DNA of 36,203 nucleotides, from the NCBI GenBank assembly GCA_002840785.1, contig PHCH01000043.1, positions 1 through 36,203 of the forward strand, written 5' to 3'. The notes under the pieces were generated by a model. It was not told the origin of the DNA. It saw only the letters and a list, made by a program, of their open reading frames with translations, and made no database searches. The translations under genes were made by a program, and so were the position numbers. How positions within the stretch are numbered: the first letter of the stretch is position 1; each line of letters starts with the position of its first letter. This document shows, piece by piece, positions 21,166-31,352 of the stretch. Source of the DNA: Betaproteobacteria bacterium HGW-Betaproteobacteria-4. Its GTDB lineage: Bacteria; Pseudomonadota; Gammaproteobacteria; Burkholderiales; Rhodocyclaceae.

Positions 21166-22136
21166 AGCCGCCCAAGCCCTACCGCGCACCGAGCTGGCTG
21201 CCCGGCGGCCAGGCGCAAACCCTGTGGCCGCTGCTCATCAAGCCGCGTCCGCTCAAGCTGCGCCGCGAACGGTGGACGACGCCCGATGGCGATTTCATCG
21301 ACGTCGATCACCTCGACGGCCCGGCGCATTTACCACACTCGCCGCTGCTCGTCCTTTTCCACGGCCTTGAAGGCAGCGCCCGCAGCCATTACGCCCTGTC
21401 GACCGCCCACGCCTGCAAGGCCGCCGGCTGGCGCCTCGCCCTGCCGCATTTCCGTGGCTGCTCGGGCGAACTCAACCGCCGGCCGCGCGCATACCACTCC
21501 GGCGATTCCGAAGAAATCGACTGGATCCTGCGCCGCCTGCACGCCGCCAACGGTGGCCGAAAGCTGCACGCCGCTGGCGTTTCGCTCGGCGGCAACGCCC
21601 TGCTCAAATGGGCCGGCGAACGCGGCGCCGCGGCCGGCGAACTGGTCACCGGCGTCGCCGCCTTCTGCGCCCCGCTCGACCTCGCTGCCTGCGGCCACCA
21701 TCTGGCCAACGGTTTCAACCGCATCTACACCCGCCATTTCCTGACCACACTCAAAGCCGTTTCGGCCAGCCGCCTGAGCCAATTCCCCGGCCTCTTCGAC
21801 GAAGCGCGCATGCGCCGGGCAATCAATCTCTACGAGTTCGACGACGCCGTAACCGCCCCCATCCACGGCTTTGCCGGCGCCGACGACTACTGGCGGCGCG
21901 CCTCGGCCAAACCCTGGCTGAAATCCATCGCCGTGCCGACGCTTACGGTCAACCCGAAAAATGACCCGTTTTTGCCCTCCCGCTATCTGCCGACGGCCGC
22001 CGAGGTCAGCCCATTCGTGCGCCTCGAACAGCCCGACAGCGGCGGCCATGTCGGCTTTGTCAGCGGCTCGTTTCCGGGAAATCTGGACTGGTTGCCGCAA
22101 AGACTTTTACACTTCTTCCTTTTCGAAACGTCATAA
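21162..22136 (+). CDS. YheT-family alpha/beta-hydrolase
   Basis: A 324-residue esterase-like protein. The family N terminus is YRAPSWLPGGQAQTLWP, followed by LVLFHGLEGSARSHY (oxyanion region), nucleophile elbow GVSLGG (Ser141), NPKNDPFLP carrying the probable Asp, and GGHVGF carrying the catalytic His. The physiological substrate of YheT proteins is not known. I choose a TTG start at 21162: it overlaps the upstream stop, gives the family N terminus, and no ATG or GTG fits. The open frame upstream belongs to the overlapping gene. Confidence 0.9.
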   Translation: MKPPKPYRAPSWLPGGQAQTLWPLLIKPRPLKLRRERWTTPDGDFIDVDHLDGPAHLPHSPLLVLFHGLEGSARSHYALSTAHACKAAGWRLALPHFRGCSGELNRRPRAYHSGDSEEIDWILRRLHAANGGRKLHAAGVSLGGNALLKWAGERGAAAGELVTGVAAFCAPLDLAACGHHLANGFNRIYTRHFLTTLKAVSASRLSQFPGLFDEARMRRAINLYEFDDAVTAPIHGFAGADDYWRRASAKPWLKSIAVPTLTVNPKNDPFLPSRYLPTAAEVSPFVRLEQPDSGGHVGFVSGSFPGNLDWLPQRLLHFFLFETS

Positions 22137-22237
22137 ATTAATGACATCCGGGAAACCGGGTGCTGGCGCACAGAGTTTGCAACAATCTCCATGCACCATT
22201 CACACCTTCCCGCAAAAACCTTAACGACTGGACAAGC

Positions 22238-23614
22238 ATGAGCCAACTTCCCGCTGAAATCTTCAAGGCCTACGACATCCGAGGCATCGTCAATAAATCG
22301 CTGACCGCCGACGTCGTCCGCCAGGTCGGTCACGCGCTCGGTTCGCTGGCCGTCGAGCAAGGCCAGAAGGCCATCGCCGTCGGTCGTGACGGACGCCTGT
22401 CCGGCCCCGAACTGGCTGGCGCACTGATGGACGGCATCTGCGCCGCCGGTTGCGACGCCATCGACGTCGGCTGCGTGCCGACCCCGGTCACCTATTTCGC
22501 CGCCTACGAACTCGGCTGCCATAGCTGCGTGTCGGTCACCGGCAGCCACAACCCGCCCGACTACAACGGCCTCAAGATGGTCATCGGCGGCAACACCCTG
22601 GCTCTCGACGCCATCCAGGATCTCAAAAAACGCATCGAGGCCGGCAACCTCAAGCACGGCCAGGGCAAGCGCAGTTCGGCCGATGTCCTCGGCGCCTACG
22701 TCGAGAAGATCATCGGCGACGTCAAGCTGGCCCGCCCCATGAAGATCGTCATGGACTGCGGCAACGGCGTCGCCGGCGCGATTGCCCCGGAACTCTTCAA
22801 GGGCCTCGGCTGCGACATCGTGCCGCTGTACTGCGAAGTTGACGGCAATTTCCCGAACCATCACCCTGACCCGTCCAAGCCGGAAAACCTGGCCGACGTC
22901 ATCAAGGCCCTTCAGGAAACCGATGCTGAAATCGGCATCGCCTTCGACGGCGACGGCGACCGCCTCGGCGTCGTCACCAAGGACGGCGAAATCATTTTCC
23001 CCGACCGCCAGCTCATGCTCTTCGCCGCCGACGTGCTGTCGCGCGTGCCCGGTGGCACGGTCATCTACGACGTCAAATGCACGCGCCTGCTCGCCCCGTG
23101 GATCAAGCAACATGGCGGCGTGCCGCTGATGTGGAACACCGGCCACGCCCTGGTCAAGGCCAAGCTGCGCGAAACCGGCGCCCCGCTGGCCGGCGAAATG
23201 TCCGGCCACACCTTCTTCAAGGAACGCTGGTACGGCTTCGATGACGGTCTGTACACGGGCGCCCGCCTGCTCGAAATCCTGAGCAAGGCGGCCGATGCCA
23301 ACGCCCCGCTGAAAACGCTGCCGAACTCGCCGTCGACCCCAGAGCTCAACATCAAGATGGCCGAGGGCGAGCCCTTCGCGCTGATCGACAAGCTCAAGGC
23401 AAATGGCAAATTCAACGGAGCTAACGAAATCATCACCATCGACGGCGTGCGCGTAGAATACGCAGATGGCTTCGGTCTGGCCCGCCCGTCGAACACGACA
23501 CCGGTGGTGGTGCTGCGTTTCGAAGCCGATAACGCCATCGCGCTCGAACGCATCCAGGCCGATTTCCGTCAGGCCCTCAATGCAGTCTGGCCGGGGATTC
23601 AACTGCCGTTTTAA
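22238..23614 (+). CDS. Phosphomannomutase/phosphoglucomutase (AlgC/ManB type)
   Basis: Interconverts hexose-6- and hexose-1-phosphates for LPS, exopolysaccharide or glycan precursors. The 458-residue protein has AYDIRG near the N terminus, the phosphoserine loop TGSHNPPDYNG (Ser103), the metal-binding FDGDGDRLG, the sugar-binding GEMSGHTFFKERW, and a C-terminal phosphate-binding RPSNTTPVVVLRFE. The start at 22238 (MSQLPAE) is chosen for the family N terminus; an earlier in-frame ATG lies in non-conserved sequence. Its place after waaF fits envelope sugar supply. Confidence 0.95.
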   Translation: MSQLPAEIFKAYDIRGIVNKSLTADVVRQVGHALGSLAVEQGQKAIAVGRDGRLSGPELAGALMDGICAAGCDAIDVGCVPTPVTYFAAYELGCHSCVSVTGSHNPPDYNGLKMVIGGNTLALDAIQDLKKRIEAGNLKHGQGKRSSADVLGAYVEKIIGDVKLARPMKIVMDCGNGVAGAIAPELFKGLGCDIVPLYCEVDGNFPNHHPDPSKPENLADVIKALQETDAEIGIAFDGDGDRLGVVTKDGEIIFPDRQLMLFAADVLSRVPGGTVIYDVKCTRLLAPWIKQHGGVPLMWNTGHALVKAKLRETGAPLAGEMSGHTFFKERWYGFDDGLYTGARLLEILSKAADANAPLKTLPNSPSTPELNIKMAEGEPFALIDKLKANGKFNGANEIITIDGVRVEYADGFGLARPSNTTPVVVLRFEADNAIALERIQADFRQALNAVWPGIQLPF

Positions 23615-23623
23615 AGGAAATTC

Positions 23624-24874
23624 GTGAGCGAAAACGCCGCCGATCAGCTCTTTCTCGGGCGCCAGCCCATACTGGATCGCAATCAGCAACTTTTCGCCTA
23701 CGAACTGCTTTTCCGCAGCGGTAGCCGCAACTTCGCCGATGTCACCTGCGGCGTTCAGGCTACCGCCACGGTCATTGCCAATGCCTTCACCGAACTCGGC
23801 GTCGAGGCGGCGCTCGGCAATTGCCGCGGCTTCATCAACGTCGACGAAGCCTTCCTGTTCAGCGACCTGCTCGAGTTGCTGCCGCGCCACGCCGTCGTTC
23901 TCGAAATTCTCGAAACCGTCCCGCCGACGCCGGCCGTCATCGAACGCTGCATCGCCCTCAAGGCGGCCGGCTTCACGCTGGCGCTCGACGATGTCATCCA
24001 GCTCGAACCGGAATACGCCGAACTGCTCGCCCTGGTCGAGATCGTCAAAGTCGATATCCAGCCGCTGACACGCATCCAGCTCATGCAACTGGTCATGAAA
24101 CTGAAGCCGATGGGCAAGCAGTTGCTGGCCGAAAAGGTCGACTCCCGCGAGCAGATGGAACAATGTCTGAAGCTCGGTTTCACGCTGTTCCAGGGCTACT
24201 ATTTCGCCAAGCCGACGATCATTTCCGGCAAGAAGCTCGATCATTCGCAGATTTCGCTCATGAAGCTCATGGGCCTGCTGCTCGGCGATGCGCCGACCTC
24301 GGAAATCGAGACCGCGCTCAAGCCGGAACCCGGCCTGACCATCAACCTGCTGCGCATGACCAATTCGGTCGGCTCGGGCAGCAGCGAAAAAATCACCTCG
24401 CTGGGCCATGCCATCACCGTCCTCGGCCGTCGCCAGTTGCAACGCTGGCTGCAACTGCTGGTTTTCTCGGCCGGCAACCCGAGCGGCACGAGCAACCCAC
24501 TGCTACTCCTGGCCGCCACCCGCGGCCGGCTCATGGAATTGCTGGCTGGCGAATTACAGCCGAGCGACATTGGCTTTGCCGACCAGGCCTTCATGGCCGG
24601 CATCATGTCGCTGATGCCGGGGCTGGTCGGCCAGCCCATCGCCGACATCGTCGCTCCGCTCGGCCTCACCGCCCATGTCCGCGACGCCCTGTGCGACGGT
24701 AGCGGCAGCCTCGGCGCCCTGCTCCGCCTGGCCGAAAGCAGCGAATCCGGCGATATTTCCCGGTTGACCGTAGCCCTCGGCGAATTGCCCGGTCTCAGCC
24801 CGAAAGCGCTCAACCGCGCCCAGACGCAGGCACTGCAATGGTCCAACAGCATCGGCCGGGAACCGCCGGGCTAA
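23624..24874 (+). CDS. EAL-HDOD signalling protein (YuxH-like)
   Basis: A 416-residue protein. The first 190 or so residues form an EAL-like domain with YELLFR (Glu27) in place of YEAL, LALDDV, VKVDIQ, and LFQGYYFAKP. Residues from about 200 form an HDOD domain (LMGLLLG…LTINLLRMTNSVG…SLGHAITVLGRRQLQRWL). Catalytic EAL acidic residues look reduced, so it more likely relays a signal than degrades c-di-GMP. The GTG start is supported by AAAGGAAATTC; it begins 9 bp after the phosphomutase stop. Confidence 0.9.
   Translation: MSENAADQLFLGRQPILDRNQQLFAYELLFRSGSRNFADVTCGVQATATVIANAFTELGVEAALGNCRGFINVDEAFLFSDLLELLPRHAVVLEILETVPPTPAVIERCIALKAAGFTLALDDVIQLEPEYAELLALVEIVKVDIQPLTRIQLMQLVMKLKPMGKQLLAEKVDSREQMEQCLKLGFTLFQGYYFAKPTIISGKKLDHSQISLMKLMGLLLGDAPTSEIETALKPEPGLTINLLRMTNSVGSGSSEKITSLGHAITVLGRRQLQRWLQLLVFSAGNPSGTSNPLLLLAATRGRLMELLAGELQPSDIGFADQAFMAGIMSLMPGLVGQPIADIVAPLGLTAHVRDALCDGSGSLGALLRLAESSESGDISRLTVALGELPGLSPKALNRAQTQALQWSNSIGREPPG
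24756..24774 (+). repeat. Dispersed motif copy D (inside EAL-HDOD gene)
   Basis: TTTCCCGGTTGACCGTAGC matches the core exactly over GGTTGACCGTAGC, plus CCC in place of CC. It is read on the coding strand as SRLTVA. Confidence 0.55.
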
Positions 24875-24932
24875 GCTGCGGACGGTTACAAAAAGGCGAC
24901 AGCAGCGGCACAAAACGGCGAGCGCCGTCGTC

Positions 24933-24938
24933 TACAAT
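24933..24938 (+). promoter_or_regulatory. Probable -10 element of the small membrane protein gene
   Basis: TACAAT lies 30 bp before the ATG at 24968; no clear -35 is seen. Confidence 0.3.
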
Positions 24939-24967
24939 CGCCTCATTTTCACGACGAGAGCCAGACC

Positions 24968-25285
24968 ATGGAACAGTTCCGCAACCCTCAGTTTCGACAA
25001 GGTACGCCGCCCGGCCCGCTCGCCAAGCTGGCCGCATTTGTCCTGAGCGCGGGCTTTCTGGTGCTCGCCTTCATGTTTTCACTGGTCGCTTTGGCCGTCG
25101 TTGCCGTGCTCGGCATCGTTATCGGTGGCTGGCTGTGGTGGAAGACGCGGGCCATGCGCAAGCAGATGCAGGAAATGCGTGCGGCAGCGGCCGAGCAGAT
25201 GGGTGGCGAGCCAGCCGCACGCAGCGACCGGGTGATCGAGGGCGAATTCATCCGCGAAGTCCCGACCGACCGCGCCCCGCGCTGA
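24968..25285 (+). CDS. Small membrane protein, hypothetical
   Basis: A 105-residue protein with a hydrophobic stretch at about residues 20-58 (LAAFVLSAGFLVLAFMFSLV then a second helix to GWLWW), probably two membrane spans. A positively charged helix (KTRAMRKQMQEM) and an acidic tail (VIEGEFIREV) follow, a layout known from betaproteobacterial proteins of unknown function. AGAGCCAGACC lies before the ATG. It converges with the gene at 25286. Confidence 0.78.
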   Translation: MEQFRNPQFRQGTPPGPLAKLAAFVLSAGFLVLAFMFSLVALAVVAVLGIVIGGWLWWKTRAMRKQMQEMRAAAAEQMGGEPAARSDRVIEGEFIREVPTDRAPR

Positions 25286-25584
25286 TCAGCGCAACTTGGG
25301 GTTAAGCGAACCGCGGTTGTAATCCTTGTCACCGGGCATGACGACCCGGCCAAACCCGAAAACACCGCCCTGCGCTTCGGCCAGGCGGGTCTTGTTTTCG
25401 GGATATTCGGCGGCCCGCTTCTGCGCCTCGGCCGCCAGCGCGGCATCGACGTATTCCCAGCGGCCATTCGGGAAAAGACGCACTTTTTTCCCGTCGACCG
25501 TAGCAGCCTCGAGCGGCGTCCGATCCAGCTCGGCGGCAAAGCCCTGCCCCGCCGCCAGCACCAGCATCAGCGCCCAAACCGCTT

Positions 25585-25588
<4 letters not shown>
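25286..25588 (-). CDS. Small exported protein, hypothetical
   Basis: A 100-residue protein with a signal peptide (about residues 1-19, ending GFAAE). The short motif [18 protein letters not shown] recalls small periplasmic proteins with beta-strand repeats. The function is not recognised. Its ATG overlaps the alaS stop by four bases, so it is coupled to alaS. A degenerate copy of the dispersed motif (25483-25506) lies in its coding sequence. Confidence 0.78.
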
Positions 25589-28206
<2,618 letters not shown>

Positions 28207-28301
28207 AAGCTGGCTGCCCTTGCGGCGTTGAATTCGGAATCCGTGATTTTAACGCAGGAGCAGCGGGAACTTGATCCCCGGAACAGCTTTCAATTTTGGC
28301 C

Positions 28302-28325
28302 TTTTTTTCCGGTTGACCGTAGCAA
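28302..28325 (+). repeat. Dispersed motif copy E (intergenic, best copy)
   Basis: A run of seven T, then CCGGTTGACCGTAGCAA, between alaS and the downstream terminator of the next gene. Read on the minus strand, the similarity to the copy after secF extends another 15 bases through the A-rich side. Confidence 0.65.
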
Positions 28326-28330
28326 TGAAA

Positions 28331-28352
28331 AAACCCGCCGATTGGCGGGTTT
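28331..28352 (-). terminator. Terminator of the small exported-protein gene 28372-28725
   Basis: The 9-bp arms AAACCCGCC and GGCGGGTTT enclose a four-base loop; on the minus strand TTTTTTC follows. It lies 20 bp past that gene's stop. Confidence 0.9.
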
Positions 28353-28371
28353 CCGGCCAAGCCAAAACCGC

Positions 28372-28725
28372 TTAGCGGCGACGCGGACGATCAACCCGGC
28401 CGTTGTGGTTGTAATCGTGCTGACGGTCGTGCTTTTGCGTGTAGATCCGGCGGCTCTGGACTTCCTGCGCCTGATGCAGGCGGGCGCGCTCACCGCGCGT
28501 CACGACGCCATCCGCCTTGGCGCGGTTTTCCATGTTGTCGACATGCTGCTGACCGCGATCCAGACGGTTGGCTTCGCGCTGGGTCAGGCTGCCGGAAGCG
28601 ACACCCTGATCGATGCGTTGCTCCTGGTTGGCCTGGCGCTGATCGACACGCGGCGTGTTGGCCTGGGCAAAGGCCAGGGCAGGCAGAACGAGGGACAGTA
28701 CGGCGATGGACTTGACGATTTTCAT
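28372..28725 (-). CDS. Small exported Gln/Arg-rich protein, hypothetical
   Basis: A 117-residue protein with a clean signal peptide (MKIVKSIAVLSLVLPALAFA). The mature chain is rich in Gln, Arg and Asn (RVDQRQANQEQRIDQGV, TQREANRLDRGQQHVD) and probably helical, ending DRPRRR. The function is unknown. The start at 28725 has a near-perfect AGGAGG site nine bases upstream. Further N-terminal extension in the open frame is not supported. Confidence 0.8.
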   Translation of the reverse strand: MKIVKSIAVLSLVLPALAFAQANTPRVDQRQANQEQRIDQGVASGSLTQREANRLDRGQQHVDNMENRAKADGVVTRGERARLHQAQEVQSRRIYTQKHDRQHDYNHNGRVDRPRRR

Positions 28726-28789
28726 GATTTCCTCCTGGTGGCTAGGGCGAACTCCCTGATCAGCATTAGAAGGTAAAACGGGGTAAAAA

Positions 28790-29533
28790 TCAGCCGCCCA
28801 AATGCAAGCCTTTGTAAGCACTTGTTTCGCTCACAAACAGGTCGAGACGATCGGTAAAAACGGCGCTGACACCGCGCGAGAACAGCGATTTCGCGGCTTT
28901 TTCGGTGTTGACCGTGTAACACAGCACGGCGATGCCATTGGCCTGCGCCTCGGCCAGCACATCGTCGCTCAAATGCCTGGCGGCGCAATGCAAAGTGACT
29001 GCCTGCAAGCGCCGCACCGTGCTCAGCCAGTCGGCCGGCACCCGCTCGAAGAGCACGCCGCGCGGAATCTGCGGCGCCAGATCACGGGCGATTTCCAGCG
29101 CCTCGAGCGAAAACGACGAGATCAGCGGCGGCACCCTGGCGCCTTGCCATAGTTCGCCGCTGCGACGAGCCACCGTCTCCGCCGTCTGGCGCTCGAACCC
29201 GGCCGCCGGCTTGATCTCGACATTGGCCAGCAGGCCATATTCGCGGCACGTAGCTACCGCATCGGCGTAGCGCGGAACCCGCTCGCCATTGCCAGCATCG
29301 AGCGCGAAGAGCCGCGCATCCGGCGTTTCACAAACCGCCCCCCGGCCGTTCGTGGTCCGCTCCAGTGTTTCGTCGTGGATGAGCACGGGCGTGCCATCGC
29401 CGGACAGCATGACGTCGAACTCAACCGCCACAAACCCCAGCCGCGCCGCCAGCCGGATGCCGGCCAGCGTGTTCTCGGGGGCCAGCGCCCCGCCGCCGCG
29501 ATGGGCAAACCAGCGCGGCAGCGGCACGTTCAT
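28790..29533 (-). CDS. ugpQ: Glycerophosphodiester phosphodiesterase UgpQ-like
   Basis: Hydrolyses glycerophosphodiesters to sn-glycerol-3-phosphate and an alcohol. The 247-residue TIM-barrel protein has the GDPD signature AHRGGGALAPENTLAG near the N terminus, then VEFDVMLSGDGTPVLIHDETLERTTNGRG with the metal-binding Glu/Asp and catalytic His, and NVEIKP. There is no signal peptide, so it is cytosolic. It begins at the stop of the upstream binding-protein gene, suggesting use of imported glycerophosphodiesters. Confidence 0.92.
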   Translation of the reverse strand: MNVPLPRWFAHRGGGALAPENTLAGIRLAARLGFVAVEFDVMLSGDGTPVLIHDETLERTTNGRGAVCETPDARLFALDAGNGERVPRYADAVATCREYGLLANVEIKPAAGFERQTAETVARRSGELWQGARVPPLISSFSLEALEIARDLAPQIPRGVLFERVPADWLSTVRRLQAVTLHCAARHLSDDVLAEAQANGIAVLCYTVNTEKAAKSLFSRGVSAVFTDRLDLFVSETSAYKGLHLGG

Positions 29534-30831
29534 CAGAAGGGCTGCGCCCTTTTCAGCTGCGGCTTGGCGGCCAGCAGCGCGTTGCCGCGGCTGACCGAGG
29601 TATCGAGCGCCGCCTTGGCCGGCTTCTGGTCGGCCCAGACGGCTTCCAGTTCCTCGTCGGCAATGAGCCTGACCTGGTCGATATTGGCCACGCGCACCGA
29701 CGGCTTGCTGCCGTTTCCGTTGAGCGAGGCGTAGGCGATTTCAATCGTTTTATCGTCATCCTTCAACAACTTGCTGCGCGCCGCAGAACGGGCGGCGTCG
29801 GTCATCGGCAGACCGCCGTAGACGCGCACCATTTCCAGCTGCATCTCCGGCGACAGCAGGAAGTTGACGAATTTCGCTGCCTGCTTGTACTGCGCCCGCG
29901 TGCGCCCGGCACCGAACCACAGCGACGCACCGTCGGCCAGCGACGACTTGCGACCGCCATAAACGTCGTCGTGATGCGGCAGCGGCGCCACGCCCAGTTC
30001 GACGCCCTTGGCGTCATGGAAATCGACGTTCTCGCGCGAATCGGTGGTGATCATCGCGCATTCACCTTCGTGGAATTTGGCGCTGGCCTCGTTGCCGCGA
30101 CCGAACAGCTTGAAATAATTGGCCTTGCTCCACGTCGCCATCATCGCCAGGTGCTTGACCTGAGGCAGGCCGTTGAAAGTCAGCACGCCCTTTTCGGTCG
30201 CCGCCGGCACGCCGGAGATGGCGCTGACGTTATCGACGTGCACCCAGACCGGCCACGACGAGGTGTACGGACAGGCGTAGCCGGCGTCCTGCAGCTTGTC
30301 GAGCATGCCCTGCATCTCGAACCAGGTCTTCGGCGGCTGCTCCGGGTCCAGCCCGGCCTTGCGAAAGGCGTTCTTGTTGTAGAACAGGACAGGGGTGGAA
30401 TAAAGCACGGGCAAGGCAACCAGGCGGCCCCTGGCATCGACGACGCCGGCCTTCAGATCGCCGGACAACTGGCCGAATTTCAGCGGCTGGCCAGCCTGGG
30501 CCATGACGCGATAGAGCGGCGCAAAGGTATTCGACTGGCTGAGCACATCGCTCATGTCGTAGCGCCGGACCAGATTGAGTATGGCCGGCTTGTCACCTTT
30601 TTCCAGACGAACCAGTTTCAGCGTGCTGCCGGACTCCTTGTTGAAGCGATCGACGATCACCTGCAAACGGTCGGCGCCCGCCGGGCCGAGATTGTGGGCC
30701 AATTCGAGCTGAGCCATTGCGGCCGGGGCAGGCGCCGCCTTGGCTGGTTTGACCGGTTTGGCCTGCGCCACGGCACTAGCTAAGGCGAGCGTCATGGCGA
30801 CGGTCAAGGGACGAAGGCAATACGACGACAT
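29533..30831 (-). CDS. Extracellular solute-binding protein, UgpB-like
   Basis: A 432-residue periplasmic ABC-transporter binding protein. It has a signal peptide (about residues 1-24, ending AQA), a Lys/Pro/Ala-rich linker (KPVKPAKAAPAPAA), then family 1 features: LELAHNLGP, TWFEMQGMLDKLQDAG, GECAMITTDSRE, and GGRKSSLADGASLWF. The coupling to a GDPD gene suggests glycerol-3-phosphate or glycerophosphodiester as ligand (UgpB). Ligand residues cannot be checked here. No permease or ATPase gene is adjacent. GGAGCCTCC precedes the ATG. Confidence 0.88.
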   Translation of the reverse strand: MSSYCLRPLTVAMTLALASAVAQAKPVKPAKAAPAPAAMAQLELAHNLGPAGADRLQVIVDRFNKESGSTLKLVRLEKGDKPAILNLVRRYDMSDVLSQSNTFAPLYRVMAQAGQPLKFGQLSGDLKAGVVDARGRLVALPVLYSTPVLFYNKNAFRKAGLDPEQPPKTWFEMQGMLDKLQDAGYACPYTSSWPVWVHVDNVSAISGVPAATEKGVLTFNGLPQVKHLAMMATWSKANYFKLFGRGNEASAKFHEGECAMITTDSRENVDFHDAKGVELGVAPLPHHDDVYGGRKSSLADGASLWFGAGRTRAQYKQAAKFVNFLLSPEMQLEMVRVYGGLPMTDAARSAARSKLLKDDDKTIEIAYASLNGNGSKPSVRVANIDQVRLIADEELEAVWADQKPAKAALDTSVSRGNALLAAKPQLKRAQPF

Positions 30832-30860
30832 GGAGGCTCCAGCGATTTTTGAGGAGACAG

Positions 30861-30866
30861 ATTATA
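30861..30866 (-). promoter_or_regulatory. Probable -10 element of the ugpB-like gene
   Basis: Minus-strand TATAAT about 30 bp before the ATG, with a TTGCGT 15 bp further upstream (short spacing). Confidence 0.4.
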
Positions 30867-30924
30867 AAGCTGAGCGACGCGACGCAACCCCCACACTTTT
30901 CGCAAATATGCGAGAATCCGGCGC

Positions 30925-31305
30925 ATGATCAAGCGAATTTTTCTGCTTCTCGCCATCTTCGGACTGACCGCCTGCGACCAGATAAGCCACAAACTGGGCC
31001 TCGAAGATCCAGCCAAAAAGGAAGCGCGAGCCGAGGAGGAAGCGAAGGCTGTCGGCGGTGCCTGCCGTCAGTCCGGACGCGCCATCGAGGACTGCTACGC
31101 GATCTATAGCTGGCTGCCCAAGGCCGGGGTTTACGCCGGCTGGCGCGACATGGATGAATACATGCGCGAGAACAAGCTGGAAACGATAGAACCCCAGTTG
31201 CCGCCGCCGGAAGGCCCGGCCAGCAAGAAACGGAAGAAGGCCCAGGAAACCGCAGCCGAAAGCGAAACCAAGGCCGAACCCGAAAAGAAGGCTGAAAAAC
31301 ACTAA
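30925..31305 (+). CDS. Lipoprotein of unknown function
   Basis: A 126-residue protein with a lipoprotein signal ending in the lipobox LTAC (Cys17). The middle segment (GGACRQSGRAIEDCYAIY…VYAGWRDMDEYMREN) carries two Cys, and the C terminus is a Lys/Glu/Ala-rich tail (KKRKKAQETAAESETKAE). I do not recognise the family. It is divergent from the ugpB-like gene and 47 bp upstream of the sensor kinase, possibly in the same transcript. Confidence 0.78.
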   Translation: MIKRIFLLLAIFGLTACDQISHKLGLEDPAKKEARAEEEAKAVGGACRQSGRAIEDCYAIYSWLPKAGVYAGWRDMDEYMRENKLETIEPQLPPPEGPASKKRKKAQETAAESETKAEPEKKAEKH

Positions 31306-31352
31306 TCCGCTGCCGTGACAAGCAAGCCGCACGCGACCGGAAGACAGGGAAA

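Noticed and set aside
21983-24454. A very long (823-residue) minus-strand open frame across the phosphomutase and EAL-HDOD genes
   Set aside because: It is antisense to two clear genes and has a low-complexity Asp/Glu/Arg/Gly-rich translation typical of shadows.
28302-28325. TTGACC in the dispersed motif read as a -35 promoter element
   Set aside because: No -10 hexamer follows at 16-18 bp in the intergenic copy, and most copies are inside coding sequence.
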